Of a stretch of 64,000 bases of DNA, positions 16,586 through 26,342 are shown in pieces. A model generated the notes under the pieces. It did no database searches, had not been told where the DNA came from, and saw only the letters and a list, made by a program, of their open reading frames with translations. The DNA comes from Maribacter caenipelagi (lineage in GTDB: Bacteria; Bacteroidota; Bacteroidia; Flavobacteriales; Flavobacteriaceae). Where the stretch lies: positions 62,001 to 126,000 of the forward strand of contig NZ_SNZW01000001.1 in NCBI RefSeq assembly GCF_004364175.1, written 5' to 3'. The number at the start of each line of letters is the position of its first letter. Position 1 is the first letter of the stretch. The translations under genes and the position numbers were made by a program.

Positions 16586-18139
16586 ATGAAAAAAACACTA
16601 TTTCTTTTGGTCGCTGGGGCCATGTCATGCAATTCTTCTCAAAAAACAGTTACCGATGTCGTAACAGAAGAAGCATCAACTGTTACATCTGAAATTTCAT
16701 TTGCCGAAACTATTACAGAAGCAGAATTAAAAGATCATTTGTATATCTATGCCTCAGATGAATTCGAAGGAAGAGAAACCGGTCAACCAGGTCAAAAAAA
16801 GGCAGTAGCTTATTTGAAAGCCGAATATGAAAAATTAGGCATACCAGCAGCTAAAAAAGATGGTAACTATTTTCAAGAAGTCCCGTTAGAGGTAAGTAAA
16901 CTTCCCATTGGTAAATTAACTGTTAATGGTACAGACTTTGCCGTTGGAGAACATGTATTAACCTTTTCCGCAGCCAACACTTTTACAGATGACATCGTAT
17001 ATGTTGCATATGGTATTGATGACGATAATTACTCAAACTACAATGAACTTGATGTTAAAGGTAAGATTGTTCTAATGAAATCTGGCGAACCAAAAAACGC
17101 TGATGGCACCTTTGTAATCTCTGGTACTGCCGAAACTTCTAACTGGAGTAATATGTCAGAGTCATTGACAAAGAGAGTTCAAATTGCTATGGATAAAGGC
17201 GCTATTGGTGTACTATATTACGATGCCGATAATTTCAGCAGATTTAAACGCAGATTTGAATCAATGAAAAAAAATAATAGTGGCAGAATGGAAGTAGTAG
17301 ATAATAGTACCCCTGAATTCTACAATTTATTTATCGATCAAACTCTTGCTAAAAGCTTTTTATCAACTATTGATACAGATGATAAGCCACAAATTCTGAG
17401 TAAAAAATTACAATTGAGTTTTGAAAGTTCTAATGATAAAATTTCATCAGAAAATGTTGCTGCTATTTTAAAAGGATCAGAGAAGCCGAATGAGTATTTA
17501 GTAATTTCTTCGCATTTAGATCATATAGGTATCACTGGCAATGGTGAAATAAACAACGGTGCAGATGATGATGGTTCTGGTACTGTCGCACTATTAGAAA
17601 TTGCAGAAGCATTTAAGAAGGCGGCAGATGAAGGTAACGGTCCTAAAAGATCCATTGTATTCTTACATGTTACCGGTGAAGAAAAAGGATTGTTAGGTTC
17701 TCAATATTACACCGATGTAGACCCAATTGTTCCACTTACGAATACTGTGGCAAATTTAAATATTGATATGATTGGTAGAATAGATCCAAAACGTGAAGGA
17801 AACAGAAACTATATCTATCTTATAGGTTCAGATAAATTGAGTTTAGAACTTCATAATCTTTCTGAAGAAGTAAATAAAAAATTCGCGAATATTGAATTGG
17901 ATTATACCTATAATGATGAGAATGACCCAAATCGTTTCTACTATAGAAGTGACCATTATAACTTCGCTAAAAACAACATTCCTATCATATTTTATTTTAA
18001 CGGTACTCACGCCGATTATCACAGACCAAGTGATACACCAGATAAAATAAACTACGACCTATTAGAAAATAGATCTAGATTAATTTTTCATACTGCTTGG
18101 GAAATTACTAATAGAGAGAATAAGTTAAAAGTAGACTAG
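16586..18139 (+). CDS. M28 family metallopeptidase lipoprotein
   Basis: The protein, 517 residues from ATG 16586, carries a lipobox (VAGAMSC). A PA-like domain lies in the first half (DVKGKIVLMKSG). The M28 zinc aminopeptidase domain spans about residues 285-510, with the metal-binding and catalytic pattern SSHLDHIG, NNGADDDGSGTVALLEIA, HVTGEEKGLLGS, IDMIGRID and YRSDHYNFA. It likely releases N-terminal amino acids from peptides at the cell surface or in the periplasm. A terminator follows closely. Confidence 0.93.
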   Translation: MKKTLFLLVAGAMSCNSSQKTVTDVVTEEASTVTSEISFAETITEAELKDHLYIYASDEFEGRETGQPGQKKAVAYLKAEYEKLGIPAAKKDGNYFQEVPLEVSKLPIGKLTVNGTDFAVGEHVLTFSAANTFTDDIVYVAYGIDDDNYSNYNELDVKGKIVLMKSGEPKNADGTFVISGTAETSNWSNMSESLTKRVQIAMDKGAIGVLYYDADNFSRFKRRFESMKKNNSGRMEVVDNSTPEFYNLFIDQTLAKSFLSTIDTDDKPQILSKKLQLSFESSNDKISSENVAAILKGSEKPNEYLVISSHLDHIGITGNGEINNGADDDGSGTVALLEIAEAFKKAADEGNGPKRSIVFLHVTGEEKGLLGSQYYTDVDPIVPLTNTVANLNIDMIGRIDPKREGNRNYIYLIGSDKLSLELHNLSEEVNKKFANIELDYTYNDENDPNRFYYRSDHYNFAKNNIPIIFYFNGTHADYHRPSDTPDKINYDLLENRSRLIFHTAWEITNRENKLKVD

Positions 18140-18161
18140 TAATCAATTTCTTAAAATTTTT

Positions 18162-18199
18162 AAAAGCCTTGTAATCTCAATGTTTTACAAGGCTTTTTT
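18162..18199 (+). terminator. Rho-independent terminator of the M28 peptidase gene
   Basis: A 13-bp stem (18162-18174 with 18185-18197, core AAGCCTTGTAA) ends in a run of T, 22 bp after the stop codon. Confidence 0.88.
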
Positions 18200-18236
18200 A
18201 TGCTTTATACCTAAAGTATGTAAATGGTCTAAAACA

Positions 18237-18268
18237 AAAAAGTCTTAGAAATGAATCTAAGACTTTTT
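18237..18268 (-). terminator. terminator downstream of tRNA-His
   Basis: A 13-bp inverted repeat (core AGTCTTAGA/TCTAAGACT) flanked by A and T runs lies 12 bp beyond the tRNA 3' end. It can act in both directions. Confidence 0.8.
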
Positions 18269-18279
18269 ATCTGCTTTTG

Positions 18280-18353
18280 GGTGGAAGACCGGGTTCGAAC
18301 CGGCGACCCTCGGTACCACAAACCGATGCTCTAACCAGCTGAGCTACAACCAC
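18280..18353 (-). tRNA. tRNA-His (GTG)
   Basis: The minus strand folds as a cloverleaf: D stem GCTC/GAGC, anticodon loop TTGTGGT (anticodon GTG), T loop TTCGAAC with stem GCCGG/CCGGT. The base before position 1 is G (18354) and position 73 is C, the G-1:C73 pair typical of tRNA-His. CCA does not appear to be encoded. In the acceptor stem GTGGTTG/CTTCCAC, positions 5:68 and 6:67 are U-U. Confidence 0.95.
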
Positions 18354-18369
18354 CATTTGTAAGCGAGTG

Positions 18370-18401
18370 CAAAGATAATTTTTTTAAACAGTTCTAACAA
18401 A
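18370..18401 (-). promoter_or_regulatory. promoter of tRNA-His
   Basis: On the minus strand, TTTG (18398-18401), 20 bp, then TATCTTTG (18370-18377) forms a full Bacteroidota promoter 16 nt before the tRNA 5' end. Confidence 0.8.
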
Positions 18402-18511
18402 TAATAAATTAAAATTTGAAGAAAAATTTAATTTTGAGCGAAGTTTACTGTATTTATTTTTAACTTGTTGTTTTATTTAAAACAACCTACTAAGCACCCC
18501 TAACATTCATA

Positions 18512-20560
18512 ATGCATTATATATCAAATTATAAACGTAATTTTTTACTCTTCGCATTGGTATGTTTTAGCTATTTTACCGCTTTAGCACAAAAGGACAG
18601 TGTTAAGTTTTATCATCAAAAAATTTCGCAATTAAATAATTCTCCTAATTTTTCTGAAAACTCACCAGAATATATTGACAATTTAAATCAGCTCTCTTAT
18701 TATCAAAGATTAATTGAGCAAGATTCCATGTTAATAAACTCAGAGAGAGCACTTGAGCTTAGCAAGAAAAACAATTATAAACAAGGTGAACTCGAAGCAT
18801 TAGCAAATCTTGCAACTTTATATCTGTATACAGGTCAAACAGATAAGTCAATTAATTTCTCATTAGAGACTATTAAAAATTCTGAATTAAGCAGTTTTCC
18901 TAAAACAGAAATGAAAATTTATAATATTCTTGGACAAGGATATTATTTCAAAAATGACTACCCTTCCACATATACTCATTTTTTGCATACTCTTGCTATA
19001 GCAGAAAAGCATAGTGATCAATTTCACTTGTTTCGAATGAACATGAATTTAGGCACTATATTTAGTCGACTAGATGATAATGACGAGGCTCTAAAATATT
19101 ATGCTGTTGCCTTTAAACATGTTAAAAAATTAAATGACCCTACTAAAGAGGTTATGATGCTAAGTAATATGGCATTCTTAAACATTGAGTTAGGCAATTT
19201 AGAGCAAGCGAAAATTGAATTAGACCAGACATTCGCACTCTTTGAAAAATACAAGCATACCACTTGGTTAGCATGGACCTATTCTACCTTAGGCCTATAC
19301 TATTTAAAACTAAATAATCATGAAAATGCTTTAATGAACTATCAAAAGGCTTATGACATGCATAATGACTTTAATGATGTAAAAGCCAAGGCTGATATTA
19401 AATATGGCCTATCAAGATCTTATTTAGGCCTAAATAATTTAGTAAAAGCTGAGGAAATTATAAATGAAAGCGTAGCGCTATATGCATCTTCTAATTATGA
19501 TAAAGGTCTTGAAAAAGCATACAGAACACTATACGAAATAAACAAGCGTTTAGATAATGTAGCAGAATCCTTAAAATATCTTGAATTAACCGAAAAACTT
19601 TCTAACGATAATTTTAAGAAAAAGAATAGACGAAATTTAGTGATGCTTAATGCTAAATTGAATTTTGAAAAAGAAACTAAAAATTTAAAAGCTAAGAGTA
19701 CATTGGCGTTAAATCAACAACGCAAATATGTAAAATTGTCTTTAGTTGCACTATTTACTTTAATGGTAATAGTATTTCTAATCTTGAAAGTCAATCAACG
19801 AGAAAAAATACTTAATAAAAAACTAGCTAAACAAGCAGAAGTATTAAATGATAACCAAAAAGCACTTACCCAAATAAATACCAATCAAGATCATCTATTT
19901 TCCGTTGTCGGTCATGACTTAAGAGGACCTATTAATTCACTAAATGAAATTCTAAAACTTTATATAGAAGATCCTGAAGGAAAAGTATATTTTGAAAAAT
20001 TTGCTCCACAACTAAAGGAAGACCTTGAACAAGTTCAATTTACAATGGACAATCTATTACATTGGGGGAAAACACAAATGCAAGGTAGTACTATTAACAT
20101 AAGAAGCATTTCTGTAAAGTATGAGTTAGATACCATATTACAATTGTATCGAAATGAGATAAACAAAAAATCTATAGTAATTAATAACCAAGTTGCTACT
20201 AACCATAAAGTATTTGCTGATCAACAGCAATTCAATATTATTTTTAGAAATTTAATAAACAACGCTATTAAATTTACTCCCAACGAGGGAATGATTACAA
20301 TATCTACAGAAATAAAAGATAAAAATCTGGTGATACAAGTTACAGACACTGGTGTTGGTATGACCGAAGCCGATGTACTAAAACTTTTTAGCAATACCGA
20401 AAATTTCTCTAAATACGGTACAAATTTTGAAAAAGGAACCGGTCTGGGACTACGCTTAGTTAAAGCAATGGTTATAAAAAATAACGGAGAAATTATGGTA
20501 AATAGCCAACCAAACAAGGGCAGTCAATTTATAATACAACTGCCTTTTGATACAGTGTAA
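18512..20560 (+). CDS. TPR-containing sensor histidine kinase
   Basis: The 682-residue protein has a signal peptide (ending near FTALAQ), periplasmic TPR-like helical repeats (about residues 60-385), one transmembrane helix (about 412-431) and a coiled linker. The HisKA domain has phospho-acceptor H468 in VVGHDLRGPINS. The HATPase domain has an N-box (NLINNAIKFTPN), G1 (DTGVGM) and G2 (GTGLGLRLV). All catalytic motifs are present. No response regulator lies nearby, so the partner is encoded elsewhere. The next gene is a paralogue of the same architecture. Confidence 0.9.
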   Translation: MHYISNYKRNFLLFALVCFSYFTALAQKDSVKFYHQKISQLNNSPNFSENSPEYIDNLNQLSYYQRLIEQDSMLINSERALELSKKNNYKQGELEALANLATLYLYTGQTDKSINFSLETIKNSELSSFPKTEMKIYNILGQGYYFKNDYPSTYTHFLHTLAIAEKHSDQFHLFRMNMNLGTIFSRLDDNDEALKYYAVAFKHVKKLNDPTKEVMMLSNMAFLNIELGNLEQAKIELDQTFALFEKYKHTTWLAWTYSTLGLYYLKLNNHENALMNYQKAYDMHNDFNDVKAKADIKYGLSRSYLGLNNLVKAEEIINESVALYASSNYDKGLEKAYRTLYEINKRLDNVAESLKYLELTEKLSNDNFKKKNRRNLVMLNAKLNFEKETKNLKAKSTLALNQQRKYVKLSLVALFTLMVIVFLILKVNQREKILNKKLAKQAEVLNDNQKALTQINTNQDHLFSVVGHDLRGPINSLNEILKLYIEDPEGKVYFEKFAPQLKEDLEQVQFTMDNLLHWGKTQMQGSTINIRSISVKYELDTILQLYRNEINKKSIVINNQVATNHKVFADQQQFNIIFRNLINNAIKFTPNEGMITISTEIKDKNLVIQVTDTGVGMTEADVLKLFSNTENFSKYGTNFEKGTGLGLRLVKAMVIKNNGEIMVNSQPNKGSQFIIQLPFDTV

Positions 20561-20741
20561 AATTAATATTGTTCTTTTAAAAAGAGCATAAGTAAGGTAA
20601 AAAAATCATTTGGTTATCTCTTTAAGCTAGATTGCTCAAATTCCGTTAATAATTCATTCTATATATTCCAAATTATCGACGAACTACATCTTTAGAACGT
20701 TAAAACACACAATAAAACGCATTTCACAACATTTATTCCCA

Positions 20742-20785
20742 ATCACTAAACTTCTAAACTAATTTTAGAATCACATTTTAGTGAT
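20742..20785 (+). promoter_or_regulatory. nested inverted repeat just before the second histidine kinase
   Basis: Outer arms ATCACTAAA (20742-20750) and TTTAGTGAT (20777-20785) enclose inner arms TTCTAAA (20752-20758) and TTTAGAA (20764-20770). In RNA they would stack into one long hairpin ending 4 nt before the ATG at 20790. It could be an operator or a leader hairpin that affects translation. There is no T-tract, so it is not a simple terminator. Confidence 0.5.
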
Positions 20786-20789
20786 ATTT

Positions 20790-22880
20790 ATGAATATTAG
20801 AAAATTAAAGCATAATAAATGGTACAACCTTGTTAAAGGTTGCATGCTTATGTTCTTAATTTTAAATATCACAATAGATACCGTAACAGCTCAAAATTCC
20901 AATCGAGACACTATTTTAAGCGAAATTGAGCAAATTAAGAATTCGACCAATTTTAGCACTAAGGACACCCTTTACATAGACAATCTTCTAGCCTTAGCCA
21001 ACGAGTATCGTTTTCTTAATCTAGATAGCTTAATGATTTTGAGTAAAAAAAGTCTAGATCTCAGTAAAAAAGCAGGTTATATTAATGGTGAAATTAGCTC
21101 TTACCATACTTTTGGCGGCTATTATTCAGATAAAGGAAAGATAGATCAAGCCATTGCATATTTTACGAAGGCATATAACCTTGCAGCCGAACATGAGCAA
21201 AATTTTTTAAAGGCTAGCACCTTAAATGATTTAGCAAAAGAGTACGGTTATAAAGGTGAATACTCCAAAGCTTTGAAATGGTATTTGTCTGCCATAGAGA
21301 TTGCAGAAAAATATGATTATAAAAATATCATATCGATTGTAAACGACAATATTGCACATTTATATCTTGAACAAAAAGATTATGAACAAGCTATGGTATT
21401 TTTAAAAAGATCAAAGGCTATTCACGAACAAATTGGCAATCCTGTTTTTTTGGCAGAGACTCTTAGTAATATCGCCTCTACATATGCAGACATGAACGAA
21501 TTAGATTATGCAATGTATAATATAAACATAAGCATAGCTACTTTTGAAAAAGAAAAAATATTAGAATGGCTAGCATACTGTTATGAAATAAAAGGGAAGA
21601 TATATCTCAAAAAAAATAAAAATACTTGGGCTTTATACTGGTATAAACAAAGTGAATTACTTCATAAAGAAATAGAAGATGATCGTGGCAAAATAGATTT
21701 ATTAAATGGCATGACCGAGGCTTATTTAAATCTTAAAAAAGACAGTATAGCTGAAGTATATGCTTTAAACGCATTTGACTTATCGAAAAAAATAGGTTTA
21801 AGAGCCGGAATAAAGAACAGCACACAAAAACTGGCTAAAATTTTCAAACAAAAAAAGGATTTTGAAAAATCGCTGTGGTATCATGAGATTTATCAGACAA
21901 CATATGAGTCATTATCTGCAACAAGTAATGAAAAAGCATTGAACATGCTTAAAACGAGAGTGGCCTATGACCAGCAAAAGCAGCAATTAATTCTTGATAA
22001 CGAAAAAGCCCTCGCAGAACAAAAGATATACATTTACATATTTATAGTTATACTATTCATTTTCGCGATTATCACCTTTCTTATTCATAGAAATGAACAA
22101 GAACAGAAAAGGTTAAATCTAGAGCTTCGTAATAACAAAACTGACTTAGAGGAAAAACAAGCTTATTTAAATGATTTAAACCAAACAAAGAATAAATTAT
22201 TCTCTATTATCGGTCATGATTTAAGAGGACCAATAGGTGCATTTCAGGGACTTTTAAAATTATTCAAAGAAGGAGAAATGACCAAAGATGAATTCTTAAA
22301 TTTTGTTCCGAAATTAAAAGTAGATATTGACACTATATCATTTACCCTTAACAACTTACTATCTTGGGGACAAACACAAATGAATGGATCAATCACCAGA
22401 CATTCTGTAACTAATTTAGATTGTATTGTAGAGGAAAATATAGCACTTTTGTCTGAAATTGCCGAAGCCAAGAATATTACATTGGTTAATAGAATTGAAC
22501 CTAATTGTCAAATTTGGTCAGACCCAAATCAAATAGATATTATAATTCGAAATCTTTTAAGCAATGCTTTGAAATTTACTCCTAATAACGGACAAATTAT
22601 CATTGGTGCCATTCAAAAAATCAAAACTTGCGAGATATACGTGAAAGATAACGGAATGGGCATGAGCGAAGATATCATTAGCAAGTTATTCGAGAAAGAT
22701 TCTAATCACACCACTTACGGTACTAATAACGAAAAAGGTACTGGACTCGGACTCTCGCTATGTAAAGAAATGGTCGAGAAAAATAATGGTAAAATATGGG
22801 TACATAGTGCCTTAGGTAAAGGGTCAAGCTTTTACTTTACCATACCAAGAATGCAAAAGAGATATAAAGAATCTGCTTAA
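20790..22880 (+). CDS. TPR-containing sensor histidine kinase (paralogue)
   Basis: The protein, 696 residues from ATG 20790 (a GTG three codons upstream is the alternative), repeats the architecture of the previous gene. It has a signal peptide (ending near DTVTAQ), TPR repeats (about residues 60-390), a transmembrane helix (about 410-431), and HisKA with H476 in IIGHDLRGPIGAF. HATPase motifs are NLLSNALKFTPN, DNGMGM and GTGLGLSLCK. It likely senses an unknown signal through the TPRs. The stop shares TTAA with the convergent bshB1 stop. No response regulator is adjacent. Confidence 0.9.
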   Translation: MNIRKLKHNKWYNLVKGCMLMFLILNITIDTVTAQNSNRDTILSEIEQIKNSTNFSTKDTLYIDNLLALANEYRFLNLDSLMILSKKSLDLSKKAGYINGEISSYHTFGGYYSDKGKIDQAIAYFTKAYNLAAEHEQNFLKASTLNDLAKEYGYKGEYSKALKWYLSAIEIAEKYDYKNIISIVNDNIAHLYLEQKDYEQAMVFLKRSKAIHEQIGNPVFLAETLSNIASTYADMNELDYAMYNINISIATFEKEKILEWLAYCYEIKGKIYLKKNKNTWALYWYKQSELLHKEIEDDRGKIDLLNGMTEAYLNLKKDSIAEVYALNAFDLSKKIGLRAGIKNSTQKLAKIFKQKKDFEKSLWYHEIYQTTYESLSATSNEKALNMLKTRVAYDQQKQQLILDNEKALAEQKIYIYIFIVILFIFAIITFLIHRNEQEQKRLNLELRNNKTDLEEKQAYLNDLNQTKNKLFSIIGHDLRGPIGAFQGLLKLFKEGEMTKDEFLNFVPKLKVDIDTISFTLNNLLSWGQTQMNGSITRHSVTNLDCIVEENIALLSEIAEAKNITLVNRIEPNCQIWSDPNQIDIIIRNLLSNALKFTPNNGQIIIGAIQKIKTCEIYVKDNGMGMSEDIISKLFEKDSNHTTYGTNNEKGTGLGLSLCKEMVEKNNGKIWVHSALGKGSSFYFTIPRMQKRYKESA

Positions 22881-23593
22881 ATTAAATGGTCAAGAGAATC
22901 GACCGCTACCATTCTTTCGACAGTAAAGCCTTCTGCATAATCAACGCCTACCAATCTACCTAAATCTTTGGCTCTATAGTGTACACTTTCAATAAAAGTT
23001 TTACTACTAATTGGCGTTTCTGGTTCGTTACTTTTTGGATCATGAAACTGAGATGTATATGCTAAAATCGCATCGGTCTTAGCTTCAATATAATCACTGA
23101 TATCTACTACAAAATCAGGTGTAATATTTTTCCATTGTATGTAATGATATACCAATTTAGGTCTCCATTCTTGCTGACTATCCTCTCCTATATTTGTTTC
23201 AATACGTCTTAATCCGCTTAAAAAACAAGCGTCGCTGACAAGCTTACTACCTTTACCGTGATCAATGTGTCTATCGTCAATAGCATTACACAAAACCGTA
23301 TTTGGCTTGTATTTGCGAATCATTTTTATAATTTCTAGCTGGTGTTTCTCATCATTGATAAAAAATCCGTCTCTAAATCTTAAATTTTCTCGTACCGCTA
23401 CGCCTAAAATTTTTCCTGCGTTAGCAGATTCTTTATCACGAATTTCCGCTGAGCCTCTCGTTCCTAATTCACCACGAGTTAAATCTATGATACCTACTTT
23501 TTTACCTAAAGCTATTTCCTTGGCTATGGTACCACCTGCTCCTAGTTCTGCATCATCAGGATGCGCTCCAAATACTAATATATCCAACTTCAT
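22877..23593 (-). CDS. bshB1: bacillithiol biosynthesis deacetylase BshB1
   Basis: The 238-residue PIG-L/LmbE-type zinc deacetylase has the metal site GAHPDDAELG (residues 9-18), followed by DLTRGELGTRGS, typical of BshB1, and DDRHIDHGKG. It removes the acetyl group from GlcNAc-malate in bacillithiol synthesis, the low-molecular-weight thiol of these bacteria. The trans-sulfuration gene lies 25 bp upstream on the same strand, which suits a thiol operon since bacillithiol needs cysteine. Confidence 0.93.
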   Translation of the reverse strand: MKLDILVFGAHPDDAELGAGGTIAKEIALGKKVGIIDLTRGELGTRGSAEIRDKESANAGKILGVAVRENLRFRDGFFINDEKHQLEIIKMIRKYKPNTVLCNAIDDRHIDHGKGSKLVSDACFLSGLRRIETNIGEDSQQEWRPKLVYHYIQWKNITPDFVVDISDYIEAKTDAILAYTSQFHDPKSNEPETPISSKTFIESVHYRAKDLGRLVGVDYAEGFTVERMVAVDSLDHLI

Positions 23594-23618
23594 TTTATCC
23601 TAATTGTAATTGATGCTA

Positions 23619-24770
23619 TTATTTTATTTTCGCTATAGCTTGTAATATATCTTGCTTTAAATCTTCTACTTCTTCGATACCTACAGAAAAACGAATTAAA
23701 CCGTCTGCTATACCTTGTTCTGCTCTAACTTCTGCACTCATTAATGCGTGAGATGTTTGTGTAGGTGATAAAACAGTACTCTCTACCCCTGCCAAACTCA
23801 TTGAAGGTTTTATTAATTGTAATGCTTTCTGAAATTGAGACGAATTCAAATTTGAATTTAATTCAAAAGATAACATACCGCCGAAGCCTTTCATTTGTTT
23901 TTTAGCTATCTCATGATCTGAATGCGTTGGCAACCCTGGGTAATATACTTTCTCAATATCAGCCAAATCATTAAGAAAATGTGCCATAGCCAAGGCATTC
24001 TCATTCTGTGCTCGTACGCGAATACCCATGGTCTTCATACTTCTTTCCAATAGCCAAACGGTATAATCACTAAGGCTACCACCAAAATTTTTAGCTAGAT
24101 GAAATATACGCTCCATATTTTCAGTAGTCGAAGCAACAGCACCTGCACATATGTCAGAATGACCACCCATATATTTCGTAGCACTATGTATAACCACATC
24201 AATACCAAAATCTATAGGATTCTGATTCACAGGACTTGCGAACGTATTATCAATCAAAGTAATGATTCCGTGTTTTTTTGCAATGGTGGCAACTGCTTGT
24301 AAGTCGGTAATGGTCAATAGCGGATTAGAAGGTGTTTCTATATAAATAACCTTTGTATTCTCTTTAATTTGTGCCTCAAAAGCATCTGCCTGCCACCCAT
24401 TGGTAAAAGAATACTCGATTCCGTATTTAGAAAACTCTTCGTTTACTAAATTATATGTTCCTCCATATAAGGTCTGTTGTAAAACCACATGGTCCCCAGC
24501 TCTTAAAAAAGCCAATAATGAAGTACTTACAGCAGCCATACCACTACCAAATATAAGTGCAGATTCCGCATGCTCTAATGCTGCTACCTTCTTACAAAGT
24601 GCTTCTTGATTAGGTGTATTAAAATATCTAGGATACCTTTTTACGTCAACATCTTCGTAAGCATAAGATGTACTCATATATAATGGAGACACAGCCCCCT
24701 TATGTTGTTTATCTTCCAATTCACCAACGTGGGTACAAATGGTGTTCAAGCCTTTTTTCTTCGAATTCAT
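23619..24770 (-). CDS. trans-sulfuration PLP enzyme (cystathionine gamma-synthase/lyase or methionine gamma-lyase type)
   Basis: The protein, 383 residues from ATG 24770, belongs to the Cys/Met metabolism PLP family: VSPLYMSTSYAY, GMAAVSTSLLAFLRAGDH, YIETPSNPLLTITD, the PLP lysine in HSATKYMGGHSD, and ESTVLSPTQTSHALM near the C-terminus. Members of this family differ in reaction and cannot be separated reliably by eye. The neighbour bshB1 suggests a role in cysteine or homocysteine supply. A TTG start two codons upstream is possible but less likely. Confidence 0.9.
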   Translation of the reverse strand: MNSKKKGLNTICTHVGELEDKQHKGAVSPLYMSTSYAYEDVDVKRYPRYFNTPNQEALCKKVAALEHAESALIFGSGMAAVSTSLLAFLRAGDHVVLQQTLYGGTYNLVNEEFSKYGIEYSFTNGWQADAFEAQIKENTKVIYIETPSNPLLTITDLQAVATIAKKHGIITLIDNTFASPVNQNPIDFGIDVVIHSATKYMGGHSDICAGAVASTTENMERIFHLAKNFGGSLSDYTVWLLERSMKTMGIRVRAQNENALAMAHFLNDLADIEKVYYPGLPTHSDHEIAKKQMKGFGGMLSFELNSNLNSSQFQKALQLIKPSMSLAGVESTVLSPTQTSHALMSAEVRAEQGIADGLIRFSVGIEEVEDLKQDILQAIAKIK

Positions 24771-25049
24771 GTACAAAATTTATAAAAAATAAAGGTAAGG
24801 AATTAGAATGTAAATGAATCTTACTCAACTTCACTGATACTCTAATTTTATAATCTCTATTTATGTCTTAAAATTAGTATGAACCTTTCAAAAACATCAA
24901 TCTCACAAATACCTCAATAAAAGAATACATGTATTAAGAAATATGGAATACTTCATAAATTTTACCATTAAACGTAGAAACTTTTCATTTATAGTTGATA
25001 GATTTATAATACAAACTACCAAGCTTTCAAACTAACTTATATTCCAAAC

Positions 25050-26321
25050 ATGAAAAAAGCCTTTTATACAGCACTTCTAATAATATTCATAATTGCATGT
25101 AAAAACCAAAAACCCGCTGCTCAAGGGTATCAAGGTCAGGGAAAAAGTGCAGTTGTTTCTACCTTATCCAAACCAGTACAAAAACAATGGAAAGGCATTT
25201 GGACGTTTGATGATGAAACTACCTTCTTTAGCAATGATTTTGAAAGCGGAAGATTAAACGGAATAACAGCTGATGGAAACAATCACTACACAACCTTAAT
25301 AACCGCTGAAAATACTCCGGTAAACGTGAGTCCGTGGTATGCGTTTAAAGTTTGGTCAAAAACGCCAAAAACTATCACTATTAAAATGACTTACCAAGAT
25401 TCCAGAAGTAGGTATTTCCCTAAAATAAGTACTGATGGTAAAAATTTTACTCCTTTGGATAGTGCCAATTTTACAGGAATAAATAAAGGTACAGGCGATT
25501 TCGGCATAAAGGCAGTACCAGAGTTTGTCGAAATAAAAGTAAATATTAGCGAAAAGCATACATTCATTACCGCCCAAGAACTTTACGGATCCACAAGAGT
25601 AAAAAGCTGGATAGATTCTTTATCGTCCAAAGCCTTTATATCTACATATGAAATTGGAAAAAGTAGGGAAAAAAGAGCAATGAACTTAATTGCCGTTAGT
25701 ACTGGTAATCACAAAAAGGCTGTAATGGTCATTTCTAGACAACACCCACCAGAAGTAACGGGGTTTCTTGCCATGAAATCTTTTATTGAGACCTTAAGCG
25801 GAGACTCACCAAAAGCTCAAAAATTTAGAGAAAACTATGATTTGTTTGTAGTACCGTTAATGAATCCTGATGGTGTAGATAACGGCAATTGGCGTCATAA
25901 TATGGGTGGAATAGATTTGAACAGAGATTGGCAAGATTTTAATCAACCAGAAACGAGAAGTGTTAGAGACTTTTTAGTAAAAAAAGAATCTGAAGGTTAT
26001 GAATTTGTCTTCGGTGCAGATTTTCACTCTACTTGGGACGATATCTACTACCCTATTGACACTACGATTACGGGAGAGAAAGGAAAAATTGTTTTTGACT
26101 GGATTAATAACATTACTAGTAGATTACCTCAAAAACACACTAATGTAAAGCCTTCTATAGATATTAAACCAACGATGGTATCACGCAATTATTTTTATGT
26201 AAATCACGATATGCCAGCCATTGTTTTTGAATTGGGTGATAATACACCGAGAGATTTCTTAAAGCTAAAAGGTCAAGTAGCAGCTGAAGAACTTATGGAT
26301 TTACTTGATGGTCAAAGGTGA
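25050..26321 (+). CDS. M14 family zinc carboxypeptidase lipoprotein
   Basis: The 423-residue protein has a lipoprotein signal (IIFIIAC) and an N-terminal beta domain (about residues 45-180). The M14 peptidase domain shows zinc ligands in RQHPPEVTG (HxxE) and DFHSTW, a substrate-binding segment GGIDLNRDW, and a late glutamate in VFELGDN. It should cleave C-terminal residues of peptides or peptidoglycan-like substrates. It is preceded by a 273-bp gap holding no obvious gene or riboswitch. Confidence 0.9.
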   Translation: MKKAFYTALLIIFIIACKNQKPAAQGYQGQGKSAVVSTLSKPVQKQWKGIWTFDDETTFFSNDFESGRLNGITADGNNHYTTLITAENTPVNVSPWYAFKVWSKTPKTITIKMTYQDSRSRYFPKISTDGKNFTPLDSANFTGINKGTGDFGIKAVPEFVEIKVNISEKHTFITAQELYGSTRVKSWIDSLSSKAFISTYEIGKSREKRAMNLIAVSTGNHKKAVMVISRQHPPEVTGFLAMKSFIETLSGDSPKAQKFRENYDLFVVPLMNPDGVDNGNWRHNMGGIDLNRDWQDFNQPETRSVRDFLVKKESEGYEFVFGADFHSTWDDIYYPIDTTITGEKGKIVFDWINNITSRLPQKHTNVKPSIDIKPTMVSRNYFYVNHDMPAIVFELGDNTPRDFLKLKGQVAAEELMDLLDGQR

Positions 26322-26342
26322 AGACATACAAGCCATTAAATA

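Noticed and set aside
24771-25049. Possible riboswitch before the trans-sulfuration gene
   Set aside because: No conserved SAM-type or other aptamer core could be recognised in the 279 bp; only AT-rich sequence is seen.
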